From Noviluteimonas caseinilytica (lineage in GTDB: Bacteria; Pseudomonadota; Gammaproteobacteria; Xanthomonadales; Xanthomonadaceae), in the NCBI RefSeq assembly GCF_018406605.1, contig NZ_AP024545.1, forward strand, positions 1,488,001 to 1,552,000: DNA of 64,000 nt. The letters are read 5' to 3'. The notes beneath the pieces were generated by a model. It had not been told where the DNA came from, did no database searches, and saw only the letters and a list, made by a program, of their open reading frames with translations. The translations under genes and the position numbers were made by a program. Within the stretch, counting starts at the first letter, position 1. Each line of letters opens with the position of its first letter. This document shows positions 8,673 to 16,365 of the stretch, piece after piece.

Positions 8673-9824
8673 ATGACGATGCGCCCGACGCCGGTGGTGC
8701 CGTACCGCCACTTCCACCGCCTCGCGTGGCTCGCCGTCGCGCTGGCCTTCGGCGTGATCGTGTTCGGTGCGTTCGTGCGCTTGTCGAACGCGGGCCTGAG
8801 CTGCCCCGATTGGCCCACGTGCTACGGCCGCGCCGCATGGCCGACGCACGCCAACGACGCCGCCGACCACGCCGCCACCGCGATCCGCGCGGTCGAACCG
8901 CACAAGGCCTGGCGCGAACAGCTGCATCGCATGCTGGCCGGTTCGCTCGGCGTGCTCGTGTTGTCGCTCGCGTTGCTCGCCGCGCGCAAGCGTCGCCATG
9001 GCCTCGTGCAGGTGATCGGCGCCGCGGTGCTGGTGGGCATCGGCATTCCGCTCTACATGCACGGCCAGCACGCGGCGGCCTCGGTGTTCGCGATCCTCGG
9101 GGAAGGACTGCTGCTTTTCGCCGCCTTGCGCTGGTCGAACCTGGACCTTGCGCGCGCCGCTGCACTCACGCTCGCCGTCATCGTGTTCCAGGCGTTGCTG
9201 GGCATGTGGACGGTCACGTGGCTGCTCAAACCCATCGTGGTGATGGGGCATTTGCTCGGCGGCCTGCTCACGTTCTCGCTGCTCACGTGGATGGCGTGGA
9301 AAGCCACCGACATCCCGATCCGCCTCGCCGATGCGAAGCGCGTGCGCCTGCTGCTCGGCATCGGGCTGGCGCTGCTCACGCTGCAGATTGCGCTCGGCGG
9401 CTGGACCAGCGCCAACTATGCCGCGCTCGCGTGCGCCAACGATTTCCCGAAGTGCGTGGGCCAGTGGTGGCCGCCGACGAATTTCCGCGAAGGCTTCGTG
9501 CTCTGGCGCGGCATCGGCGTGGACTACGAAGGCGGCGTGCTCGACGGCGCCTCGCGCATCGCGATCCAGATGGCGCACCGCATCGTGGCGGGCGTCGTGT
9601 TCGTGTACCTGCTCGGCCTCGGTTACCGACTGATCCGCACGCCGGGCATGCTCGCGTGGGGCGTGACGCTGGCGGTGCTGGTGTGCGCGCAGGTCGCACT
9701 GGGCATCGCGAACGTGAAGCTCGGCCTGCCGCTGCAGATCGCGGTGGCGCACAACGCCGGCGCGGCGCTGCTGCTGTTCGTGCTGGTCTCGCTGATCGCG
9801 CGCGTGCGCCGGCCGGAGGCCTGA
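8673..9824 (+). CDS. ctaA: Heme A synthase CtaA (COX15)
   Basis: Oxidises the C8 methyl group of heme O to give heme A, 383 residues with eight hydrophobic segments. Family features include GAFVRLSNAGLSCPDWPTCYGR near the N-terminus, EQLHRMLAGSLG and MAHRIVAGVVFVY, which hold the conserved His pairs. It starts 1 base after the preceding stop and precedes ctaB by 6 bases, so heme A synthesis is one transcription unit with oxidase assembly. Confidence 0.95.
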   Translation: MTMRPTPVVPYRHFHRLAWLAVALAFGVIVFGAFVRLSNAGLSCPDWPTCYGRAAWPTHANDAADHAATAIRAVEPHKAWREQLHRMLAGSLGVLVLSLALLAARKRRHGLVQVIGAAVLVGIGIPLYMHGQHAAASVFAILGEGLLLFAALRWSNLDLARAAALTLAVIVFQALLGMWTVTWLLKPIVVMGHLLGGLLTFSLLTWMAWKATDIPIRLADAKRVRLLLGIGLALLTLQIALGGWTSANYAALACANDFPKCVGQWWPPTNFREGFVLWRGIGVDYEGGVLDGASRIAIQMAHRIVAGVVFVYLLGLGYRLIRTPGMLAWGVTLAVLVCAQVALGIANVKLGLPLQIAVAHNAGAALLLFVLVSLIARVRRPEA

Positions 9825-9830
9825 CGCCCC

Positions 9831-10736
9831 ATGCGCTCCACGGCCGCCCAGTACTGGACGCTCACCAAGCCGCGCGTGGTGGCGCTGATCGTGTTCACCG
9901 CGCTGGTGGGCATGTTCCTCGCCGTGCCCGGCCTGCCGCCGCTGAAGGAAACGGTGCTCGGCCTGCTGGGCATCTGGCTCGCGGCCGCGTCCGCCGCGGC
10001 GATCAACCACGTGCTCGACCAGCGCATCGACGCAGTGATGGCACGCACGCACGATCGTCCGTTGCCCACCGGTGGCCTGCGCACCACGCAGGCCGTTGTC
10101 TTCGCGATCACGCTGGGCGTCGCCTCGATGGCGATCCTGGTGTTCCTCGTCAATCCGCTGTGCGCGGTGCTCACCTTCGCGTCGCTGATCGGTTACGCGA
10201 TCGTCTACACCGGCTGGCTCAAGCGCGCGACGCCGCAGAACATCGTGATCGGCGGCATCGCCGGCGCCGCACCGCCGGCGCTCGGCTGGAGCGCGATCAC
10301 CGGCACGCTGGATCCGCATGCGCTGCTGCTGGTGCTGATCATCTTCGTCTGGACGCCGCCGCACTTCTGGGCGCTGGCGATCTTCCGCCGCGAGGATTAC
10401 GCGCGCGCCATGATCCCGATGCTGCCCGTCACCCACGGCGTCACCTACACGCGCTGGCAGATCCTGCTCTACACGGTGCTGCTGGTGCTGGCGACGATCC
10501 TGCCGTGGGCCACCGGCATGAGCGGCCTGTTCTACCTGGGCGGGGCGCTGGTGCTGGGCGTGGTGTTCCTCTGGTACGCCTGGCGCCTGCTGGATCCGCC
10601 GGACGAGTTCTTCGCCATGCGCACGTTCCAGTACTCGATCGTGTACCTGATGGCGCTGTTCGCCTTCCTGCTGCTCGACCACTGGCTGATGCCGTGGCTG
10701 CAGGCGGCGCCCGCGATGCAGCTGCAGGCCACCTGA
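9831..10736 (+). CDS. ctaB: Protoheme IX farnesyltransferase CtaB (COX10)
   Basis: UbiA-family prenyltransferase converting heme B to heme O, 301 residues. The first prenyl-diphosphate Asp motif is NHVLDQRIDAVMARTHDRPLP-like and begins near residue 60; the second loop is WTPPHFWALAIFRREDYARA-like near residue 180. Nine hydrophobic helices. A SCO-type copper chaperone gene often follows ctaB in relatives; none is seen here. Confidence 0.95.
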   Translation: MRSTAAQYWTLTKPRVVALIVFTALVGMFLAVPGLPPLKETVLGLLGIWLAAASAAAINHVLDQRIDAVMARTHDRPLPTGGLRTTQAVVFAITLGVASMAILVFLVNPLCAVLTFASLIGYAIVYTGWLKRATPQNIVIGGIAGAAPPALGWSAITGTLDPHALLLVLIIFVWTPPHFWALAIFRREDYARAMIPMLPVTHGVTYTRWQILLYTVLLVLATILPWATGMSGLFYLGGALVLGVVFLWYAWRLLDPPDEFFAMRTFQYSIVYLMALFAFLLLDHWLMPWLQAAPAMQLQAT

Positions 10737-10737
10737 G

Positions 10738-10808
10738 GCCCCGCAAACCGCGGCCTGTTCCGCAGTTCGGCGCTGTAACAGGGCGCGCTTGTTACAGGCC
10801 TGCGGGGC
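10738..10808. promoter_or_regulatory. Nested inverted repeats after ctaB
   Basis: Outer arms GCCCCGCA (10738-10745) and TGCGGGGC (10801-10808) enclose an inner perfect repeat TGTAACA-N9-TGTTACA (10774-10796). The inner part has the spacing of a dimeric repressor operator; the whole could also fold as an RNA arm. It lies 70-140 bases before the 35-residue gene. The factor is not known. Confidence 0.4.
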
Positions 10809-10832
10809 TGTGATGCGTTTCGCAGAGCGATG

Positions 10833-10849
10833 ACGCCGATCGGCGTTTC
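10833..10849 (+). terminator. Palindrome with short T-run after ctaB
   Basis: A perfect 14-base palindrome ACGCCGATCGGCGT followed by TT, which could end the ctaB transcript. The T-run is short and a loop must be taken out of the stem, so this is weak. It could instead be an operator for the small gene that begins 28 bases later. Confidence 0.3.
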
Positions 10850-10876
10850 ATCGGTCTCCCAGAGGGGGGACGCACC

Positions 10877-10984
10877 ATGAACCGAGTCGACCAGTCCGAT
10901 CGCAGCGAGCGCGGGGCGCGCGTGCTGCTGTTCTTCGCCCTGTGCGGGGCCGTGATGTGGGCGTTGGCCAGCGCGCCGGCGTAA
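10877..10984 (+). CDS. 35-residue single-pass membrane protein
   Basis: A very short frame with a strong ribosome site (GAGGGGGGA, 7 bases before ATG). The product has a charged N-terminus (MNRVDQSDRSERGAR) and one hydrophobic helix (VLLFFALCGAVMWALASA). It stands alone between ctaB and the end of dnaG, behind the inverted repeats at 10738-10808. Not recognised as a named family. The ribosome site and topology are the main support. Confidence 0.5.
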   Translation: MNRVDQSDRSERGARVLLFFALCGAVMWALASAPA

Positions 10985-10990
10985 CCGGGG

Positions 10991-12754
10991 TTACTGCGCG
11001 GGCGCCAGCTCGCGCTTCAGCGCGCCGATCTGCACGGGGAGTTCGCGCAGCTCCAGCTTCTCCGCATCGCTGAGCGCCGACAGCCCGCGCTCGTTGATCT
11101 CGCGGTTCAACTCCGCGATGCGCTGCTCCAGGTACTGCAGCTCCAGCATGCGCAGGATGCCGCGGAATTCCGGCTCGGCCTCGCCGTGCTCGTACAGGTT
11201 GGATTCCATCGCGAGCTTCTGCAGCGCGGCGGACTCATCGCGTTCGGAAAAGTGTTCGAGCAGCCCGCCCGTGGTGATGGCGGGGCGCTCCTTCGCCGCG
11301 GCGATCATGTCGACCAGCAGATCCACGCCCGGCAACTGCAAGGCCGCGAACCGATAGGGCGGCGACAACGACAACGCCAGCGCCGGTTGCTGCAGCAGCA
11401 ACGCGATCGCACCGCGCACCAGGCTCTTCTTCGCCGGCGGCGTGATCGGCGCCGAGCGCGCGCGCTGCACCGGCACGTGCGTGTCCGGCGTGCTGGCCCG
11501 CGCCCCCACGCCGGTGAGTTCCACCAGGCGCTGCTTCATCAGGTCGCCGAACGCACCATCGGGAATCTGCGCCAGCAACGGCTTGCAGCGTTCGGCCAGC
11601 CGCGCCTTGCCGTCCAGGTTGGACAGGTTCACGTCGGTAGCCATGTGCGAATAGAAGAACTCCGACAACGGCATCGCCTGCTTCAGGCGCACGTCGAAGC
11701 CGTCGGCGCCTTCCTTGCGCACGATCGTGTCGGGATCCTCGCCATCGGGCAGGAACAGGAAGAACGCCTGACGGCCGTCCTTCATGCGCGGCAGCACGGA
11801 TTCGAGCGCCTTCCACGCCGCGCTGCGGCCCGCGCGATCGCCGTCGAAACAGAAATACACATCCGCCGCGTTGCGGAACAGCAACTCCGCGTGGTCGGAC
11901 GTGGTCGCGGTGCCCAGCGTGGCCACCGCCTGCGACACGCCGTACTGCGCGAGCGCCACGACATCCATGTAGCCCTCGACCACGATCAGCCGTTCGAGCT
12001 TGCTGTTGACCTGCCGCGCCTGCCACAGCCCATACAACTCGCGGCCCTTGTGGAAGAGGGCGGTCTCGGGCGAGTTGAGGTACTTCGGCGAATCCTCGGC
12101 ATCCAGCACGCGCCCGCCGAAGGCGATGGTGCGCCCGCGCCGGTCGGCGATCGGGAACATCAACCGGTCGCGGAACTTGTCGTAGATGTTGCCCTTGTCG
12201 TTCTTCGAGAACAGGCCCGCGCGCTCGAGCAATTGCATGCGGCGCTGGTCGGTGCCGAGCGCATCGCGCAGTGCGTTGAAGCCATCGGGCGCGTAACCGA
12301 TCGCGTAGCGTTCGGCGATCTCGGGCGCGATGCCGCGGCGTTCGACGTAGGCCTGCGCCTTGTCGCTGCCGGAAAGGTGCTTGCGGAAAAACTTGGCCGC
12401 GGCATCGAGCGCCGCGAACAACTCGTGCGTGTCGCCGTCTTCGTTGCGCTGGCGCGTGTCGCGCGGCACTTCCATGCCGACGCGCTTGGCGAGTTCGTCC
12501 ACCGCGTCGAGGAACTCGAGGCGGTCGTAGTTCATCAGGAACGAAATCGCGGTGCCGTGCGCCTGGCAGCCGAAGCAGTGATAGAACTGCTTGGTGGGCG
12601 AGACGGTGAAGCTGGCCGAGCGTTCGTCGTGGAAGGGGCAGCGCGCCGCGAATTCCTTGCCCTGGCGTTTCAACGGCACGCGCGAGGCGATCACCTCGAC
12701 GATGTCGGTGCGCGCGAGCAGGTCGTCGATGAAAGCGTCGGGGATGCGGGCCAT
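10991..12754 (-). CDS. dnaG: DNA primase
   Basis: Makes RNA primers at the replication fork, 587 residues. The N-terminal zinc finger is visible as CPFHDE...YHCFGC, then the RNA polymerase core, the TOPRIM domain (VVEGYMDVVAL and FDGDRAG around residues 255-310), and a helicase-binding C-terminal domain after a variable linker. Third gene of the rpsU-yqeY-dnaG order. rpoD, which follows dnaG in the classical macromolecular synthesis operon, is not here. Confidence 0.97.
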   Translation of the reverse strand: MARIPDAFIDDLLARTDIVEVIASRVPLKRQGKEFAARCPFHDERSASFTVSPTKQFYHCFGCQAHGTAISFLMNYDRLEFLDAVDELAKRVGMEVPRDTRQRNEDGDTHELFAALDAAAKFFRKHLSGSDKAQAYVERRGIAPEIAERYAIGYAPDGFNALRDALGTDQRRMQLLERAGLFSKNDKGNIYDKFRDRLMFPIADRRGRTIAFGGRVLDAEDSPKYLNSPETALFHKGRELYGLWQARQVNSKLERLIVVEGYMDVVALAQYGVSQAVATLGTATTSDHAELLFRNAADVYFCFDGDRAGRSAAWKALESVLPRMKDGRQAFFLFLPDGEDPDTIVRKEGADGFDVRLKQAMPLSEFFYSHMATDVNLSNLDGKARLAERCKPLLAQIPDGAFGDLMKQRLVELTGVGARASTPDTHVPVQRARSAPITPPAKKSLVRGAIALLLQQPALALSLSPPYRFAALQLPGVDLLVDMIAAAKERPAITTGGLLEHFSERDESAALQKLAMESNLYEHGEAEPEFRGILRMLELQYLEQRIAELNREINERGLSALSDAEKLELRELPVQIGALKRELAPAQ

Positions 12755-12802
12755 CAGAAGCTCAGGATGCCACGCCGACGGCGCGGCGGAAGGCGCGCGC
12801 GA

Positions 12803-13252
12803 TCAACCGCCGGCGAGGCGGCGCTTCACGATCTTCGAGACGTCGCCCATGTCGGCCTTGCCGGCCAGGCGCGGCTTGAGCACGCCCATCAGCTTGCCCA
12901 TGTCGGCCGCGCCCGCGGCGCCGCTGTCGCGGATCGCGCCGTCGACGATGTCCTCGATCTCGGCCTCGGACAGCTTGGCCGGGAGGTAGTGCTCGATCAC
13001 CGCGATCTCCGCGCGCTCGATGCCGGCCAGGTCTTCGCGGTTGGCGGCGTCGTACTGCGACACCGAGTCGCGGCGCTGCTTGACCATCTTCTCGAGCACG
13101 GCCAGCACCTGGGCGTCGTCCAGCTCGATGCGCTCGTCGACTTCCTTCTGCTTGATGGCCGCGTTGATGAGGCGGATGACGCCGAGGCGTTCCTTCTCGC
13201 CGGCCTTCATCGCGGTCTTCATGTCGTCGGTGAGCTGGGTCTTGAGGCTCAT
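12803..13252 (-). CDS. yqeY: GatB/YqeY domain protein
   Basis: A 149-residue YqeY protein, related to the tail domain of the GatB amidotransferase. Recognisable features are KERLGVIRLINAAIKQKEVDER near the N-terminus and the GKLMGVLKPRLAGKADMGDVS segment, which resembles the tRNA-binding tail domain. Start taken at MSLKTQL; an in-frame ATG nine codons upstream lacks family support. It lies between rpsU and dnaG with an intrinsic terminator before it. Its exact role is unknown. Confidence 0.9.
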   Translation of the reverse strand: MSLKTQLTDDMKTAMKAGEKERLGVIRLINAAIKQKEVDERIELDDAQVLAVLEKMVKQRRDSVSQYDAANREDLAGIERAEIAVIEHYLPAKLSEAEIEDIVDGAIRDSGAAGAADMGKLMGVLKPRLAGKADMGDVSKIVKRRLAGG

Positions 13253-13286
13253 GCGGGATCCTTGGCGATCGATTGGCACAAATGCG

Positions 13287-13317
13287 AAAAGCCGGCGCGC
13301 TTGCGCGCGGCCGGCTT
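13287..13317 (-). terminator. Intrinsic terminator between rpsU and yqeY
   Basis: On the minus strand AAGCCGGC pairs with GCCGGCTT around a GC-rich inner stem and is followed by TTTT. It lies after rpsU and before yqeY. A partial terminator at the same place is known between rpsU and dnaG of E. coli, where it makes S21 expression exceed that of primase. Confidence 0.7.
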
Positions 13318-13361
13318 CGCGGGATCAATGGAGTCCGGCACGGGGGCCGGACGCCGGTCGA

Positions 13362-13577
13362 TCAATACAGGCGCTGGCGCTTGGTCACGTCGCGCGAGGT
13401 GCGACGGGACTGGCGCTTCACCGCGGCGGCGGCCTTGCGCTTGCGTTCCTGCGTGGGCTTCTCGTAGAACTCGCGCTTGCGGGTCTCGGCGAGGACGCCG
13501 GCCTTCTCGCAAGTGCGCTTGAAGCGGCGCAGGGCAAACTCGAAAGGCTCGTTTTCGCGGACTTTGACGCTCGGCAT
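13362..13577 (-). CDS. rpsU: 30S ribosomal protein S21
   Basis: A 71-residue S21: MPSVKVRENEPFEFALRRFK at the start, then the basic helix with ETRKREFYEKPTQERKRK and a C-terminus ending KRQRLY. S21 assists initiation at the 3' end of 16S rRNA. First gene of the minus-strand rpsU-yqeY-dnaG set, divergent from tsaD. The start is fixed by the family N-terminus; an ATG 11 codons earlier is rejected. Confidence 0.97.
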   Translation of the reverse strand: MPSVKVRENEPFEFALRRFKRTCEKAGVLAETRKREFYEKPTQERKRKAAAAVKRQSRRTSRDVTKRQRLY

Positions 13578-13625
13578 ACGGTTTCTCTGTTCGGGGATCG
13601 GCCGGGTCACGCCCGGCGAGCCGCG

Positions 13626-13632
13626 TATGATA
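13626..13632. promoter_or_regulatory. Overlapping -10 boxes of the rpsU / tsaD divergent promoters
   Basis: TATGATA reads as a -10 like TATGAT toward tsaD and as TATCAT toward rpsU on the other strand. It lies 49 bases from the rpsU start and 62 from the tsaD start, so two back-to-back promoters may share these bases. No convincing -35 boxes were found, typical for this GC-rich group. Confidence 0.4.
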
Positions 13633-13692
13633 GCCGCACGGTTTTCCGGGGCGCAACCTCAAATGCCCCGCCGACTGCAGATCCGAACCCCC

Positions 13693-14736
13693 ATGCGCGT
13701 CCTAGGCATCGAAACCTCCTGCGACGAAACCGGCGTGGCCGTGTACGACACGGACCGCCCCGGCCCCGATGGACTGCGCGCCCACGCGGTCTACAGCCAG
13801 ATCGCCCTGCACGCCGAGTACGGCGGCGTGGTGCCTGAACTCGCCAGCCGCGACCACGTGCGCAAGCTCCTGCCGCTCGTCCGACAGACCCTGGCCGAGG
13901 CCGGCATCGCCATGCGGGACATCGATGGCGTGGCCTATACGGCCGGTCCGGGCCTGGTCGGCGCGCTCCTCGTGGGGGCCGGCGTGGCCCGTTCGCTGGC
14001 CTGGGCGCTGGATGTCCCGGCCATCGCGGTCCATCACATGGAGGGGCACCTGCTGGCGCCCCTGCTCGAGGATCCGGACCTCAAGCCCCCGTTCGTGGCC
14101 CTGCTGGTGTCCGGCGGCCACACCCAGCTGATCGAAGTCGACGCCATCGGGCGCTATCGCCTGCTGGGCGAAACCCTCGACGACGCCGCGGGCGAGGCCT
14201 TCGACAAGACCGCCAAGCTGATGGGCCTGCCGTACCCGGGCGGGCCGCAGCTGGCCGCGCTGGCGGAGCAGGGCCGGCCCGGCGCCTACAAGTTTTCCCG
14301 GCCGATGACCGATCGCCCCGGCCTGGATTTCAGCTTCAGCGGCCTGAAGACCCAAGTGCTGCTGGCCTGGCGCGACAGCGACCAGTCCGAAACCACCCGT
14401 GCCGACATCGCGCGCGGCTTCGAGGACGCCGTGGTCGACACGCTGGCCATCAAGTGCGAACGCGCGCTGGATGCGGCCGGCTGCGACACCCTGGTGGTCG
14501 CCGGCGGCGTGGGCGCCAACAAGCGCCTGCGCGCCAAGCTCGATGCCATCGCCACGAAGCGCGGCGGCCGCGTGCGCTTCCCGCGCCCGGCGCTGTGCAC
14601 CGACAACGGCGCGATGATCGCCTTCGCCGGCGCGCTGCGCCTGCAAGCCGGCCAGCATTCGGACACCGCCGTGTCGGTGCAGCCGCGCTGGGATATGGCA
14701 TCGTTGCCCGCCGTGCCGGACACCGCGAACGCATGA
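13693..14736 (+). CDS. tsaD: tRNA threonylcarbamoyladenosine transferase subunit TsaD
   Basis: Transfers the threonylcarbamoyl group to A37 of ANN-decoding tRNAs together with TsaB and TsaE. 347 residues with the ASKHA ATPase fold: MRVLGIETSCDETG at the N-terminus, metal-binding HHMEGH near residue 115, and DGVAYTAGPGLVGALLVG. Its stop overlaps the folB start (ATGA). Divergent from rpsU, the usual arrangement in gammaproteobacteria. Confidence 0.97.
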   Translation: MRVLGIETSCDETGVAVYDTDRPGPDGLRAHAVYSQIALHAEYGGVVPELASRDHVRKLLPLVRQTLAEAGIAMRDIDGVAYTAGPGLVGALLVGAGVARSLAWALDVPAIAVHHMEGHLLAPLLEDPDLKPPFVALLVSGGHTQLIEVDAIGRYRLLGETLDDAAGEAFDKTAKLMGLPYPGGPQLAALAEQGRPGAYKFSRPMTDRPGLDFSFSGLKTQVLLAWRDSDQSETTRADIARGFEDAVVDTLAIKCERALDAAGCDTLVVAGGVGANKRLRAKLDAIATKRGGRVRFPRPALCTDNGAMIAFAGALRLQAGQHSDTAVSVQPRWDMASLPAVPDTANA

Positions 14737-15089
14737 GCGACAAGGTTTTCATCGAAGGCCTGCAGATCGACACCCTGATCGGCATCTACGACTGGGAGCG
14801 GCGCATCCGCCAGCCGCTGCGCTTCGACATCGAGATGGCCTTCGACAACCGCGTGCCCGCCGCGAGCGACGCGATCGAAGACACGCTGGACTACAAGGCG
14901 GTGAGCAAGCGCCTGATCGCGTTCGTGTCCGCGTCGGATTTCGGACTGGTCGAGAAGCTGGCCGAACAGTGCGCGAAGCTGATCCTCGACGAATTCAACG
15001 TGTCCCACGTGCGTTTGAAACTCAGCAAGCCCGGCGCCGTGCGCGGCGCGACCGCCGTGGGTGTGATCATCGAACGCTCGCGCGCGTGA
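14733..15089 (+). CDS. folB: Dihydroneopterin aldolase
   Basis: Cleaves 7,8-dihydroneopterin to 6-hydroxymethyl-dihydropterin in folate synthesis. 118 residues, the family length, with IEGLQIDTLIGIYDWERRIRQ and the C-terminal VRLKLSKPGAVRGATAVGV. It overlaps tsaD at its start and folK at its end by 4 bases each, so the pathway genes are translationally coupled. Confidence 0.95.
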   Translation: MSDKVFIEGLQIDTLIGIYDWERRIRQPLRFDIEMAFDNRVPAASDAIEDTLDYKAVSKRLIAFVSASDFGLVEKLAEQCAKLILDEFNVSHVRLKLSKPGAVRGATAVGVIIERSRA

Positions 15090-15571
15090 GCACGACGCGC
15101 GCCTACCTCAGCCTCGGCAGCAACGTCGAGCCCGAGCGCCATATACGCGCGGCCATCGACGCATTGCGCGCGCGCTTCGGCGACGTCGTGGTCTCGCCGG
15201 TGTATCGCGTGCCCGCGGTCGGCTTCGACGGGCCGGATTTCCTCAACGCCGCCGCGATCATCGACAGCGACCTGGATCCCTTCGCGCTCGTGCGCTGGCT
15301 GCAGGACCTGGAACGCGACAACGGGCGCATCCGCGGGCACGTGAAATTCAGCGACCGCACGCTGGACGTCGACCTCGTGTATTTCGGCGACCTCGTGCTC
15401 GAAACGCCCGAGCTGCAACTGCCGCGCCCCGAATTGCGGCATGCCTTCGTGCTGCGTCCGCTGGCGGACATCGCGCCGGCGTTCGTCGATCCCGTGCGGC
15501 AGGTAACGTTATCCGACCTGTGGTCCGCGCACGCCGAGCACGGCGCGCACCTGGACATCGTCGCGCTCTAG
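15086..15571 (+). CDS. folK: 6-hydroxymethyl-dihydropterin pyrophosphokinase
   Basis: Next folate step, activating the folB product with ATP. 161 residues with YLSLGSN at the N-terminus, the ATP-binding DRTLDVDLVYFGD motif near residue 92, and PRPELRHAFVLRPLADIAP. GTG start within GTGA of folB. Its last 4 bases overlap the convergent pteridine reductase gene. Confidence 0.95.
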   Translation: MSTTRAYLSLGSNVEPERHIRAAIDALRARFGDVVVSPVYRVPAVGFDGPDFLNAAAIIDSDLDPFALVRWLQDLERDNGRIRGHVKFSDRTLDVDLVYFGDLVLETPELQLPRPELRHAFVLRPLADIAPAFVDPVRQVTLSDLWSAHAEHGAHLDIVAL

Positions 15572-16308
15572 CCTTCGAGCAACCGGCCGCCGTCGAGGCG
15601 CAGCACCTGGCCGGTCGTGTACGTCGCATCCTGCAGCAACCAGCGCACGGCTTCGGCCACTTCTTCCGGCGTGCCGGTGCGCCCGAGCGGCGTGCGTTCG
15701 AGCATCGCCTGCTTCATCGCATCGTCCTTGCCGGATTCCGGCCACAGGATCGCGCCCGGTGCGATCGCGTTGACGCGGACTTCGGGCGACAACTCCAGCG
15801 CCAACGCGCGCGTCATGTACGCCAGCGCCGCCTTGCTCATGCCGTACAGCGCGTGCGCGCGCAGCGGGCGTTCGGCGTGGATGTCGGTGAGGCTGACGAT
15901 CGCGCCGCGCGTGGCGCGCAGGTGCGGTGCGGCGGCCTGCGAGAGGAAGAACGGTGCGCGCACGTTCGCGGCGAACAAGGTGTCCCACTGCGCCGGCGTC
16001 GCTTCGCCGATCGGCGTCGGGAAGAACGCCGAGGCGTTGTTGACCAGCGCATCGAGGCGCCCGAAGCGCCCGATCGTGTGCGCGAGCAATTCCGGCAAGC
16101 GATCGAACTCCGAAAGGTCCGCCTGCAACACGTGCGTGCTGTTCGCGCGCTGCGCTTCGAGCGAGGCCGCCATCGCGTTGCATTCGATGCGCGAGCGTCC
16201 GCAATGCATCGCGACGTCGTAACCCGCGGCGTGCAGGCGACGTGCGATCGCGGCGCCCAGGCGTCGGGCGCTGCCGGTGATGAAGGCGACGGGGCGGGCG
16301 TTCGTCAT
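15568..16308 (-). CDS. Pteridine reductase (short-chain dehydrogenase, FolM/PTR1 type)
   Basis: A 246-residue short-chain dehydrogenase. The nucleotide motif is TGSARRLGAAIA, with Arg where ordinary family members have Gly, as in pteridine reductases, which prefer NADPH. The active-site Tyr and Lys are in YGMSKAAL, and NNAS is present. Location beside folB-folK supports reduction of dihydropterins or dihydrofolate. Convergent with folK and divergent from the midA-like gene. Confidence 0.88.
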   Translation of the reverse strand: MTNARPVAFITGSARRLGAAIARRLHAAGYDVAMHCGRSRIECNAMAASLEAQRANSTHVLQADLSEFDRLPELLAHTIGRFGRLDALVNNASAFFPTPIGEATPAQWDTLFAANVRAPFFLSQAAAPHLRATRGAIVSLTDIHAERPLRAHALYGMSKAALAYMTRALALELSPEVRVNAIAPGAILWPESGKDDAMKQAMLERTPLGRTGTPEEVAEAVRWLLQDATYTTGQVLRLDGGRLLEG

Positions 16309-16365
16309 GGGCGCTTTCCGAGAGTCCGGCTATCCTGCGCCGCATTGTTGCCGCATTCCCTGTCC

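Noticed and set aside
8658..10682. 674-codon minus-strand frame across ctaA and ctaB
   Set aside because: Shadow of two clear heme-synthesis genes; composition is Arg/His/Gln rich with no domain.
13334..13353. GTCCGGC/GCCGGAC hairpin just after rpsU as a second terminator
   Set aside because: No T-run on the minus strand; the neighbouring stem at 13287-13317 has one.
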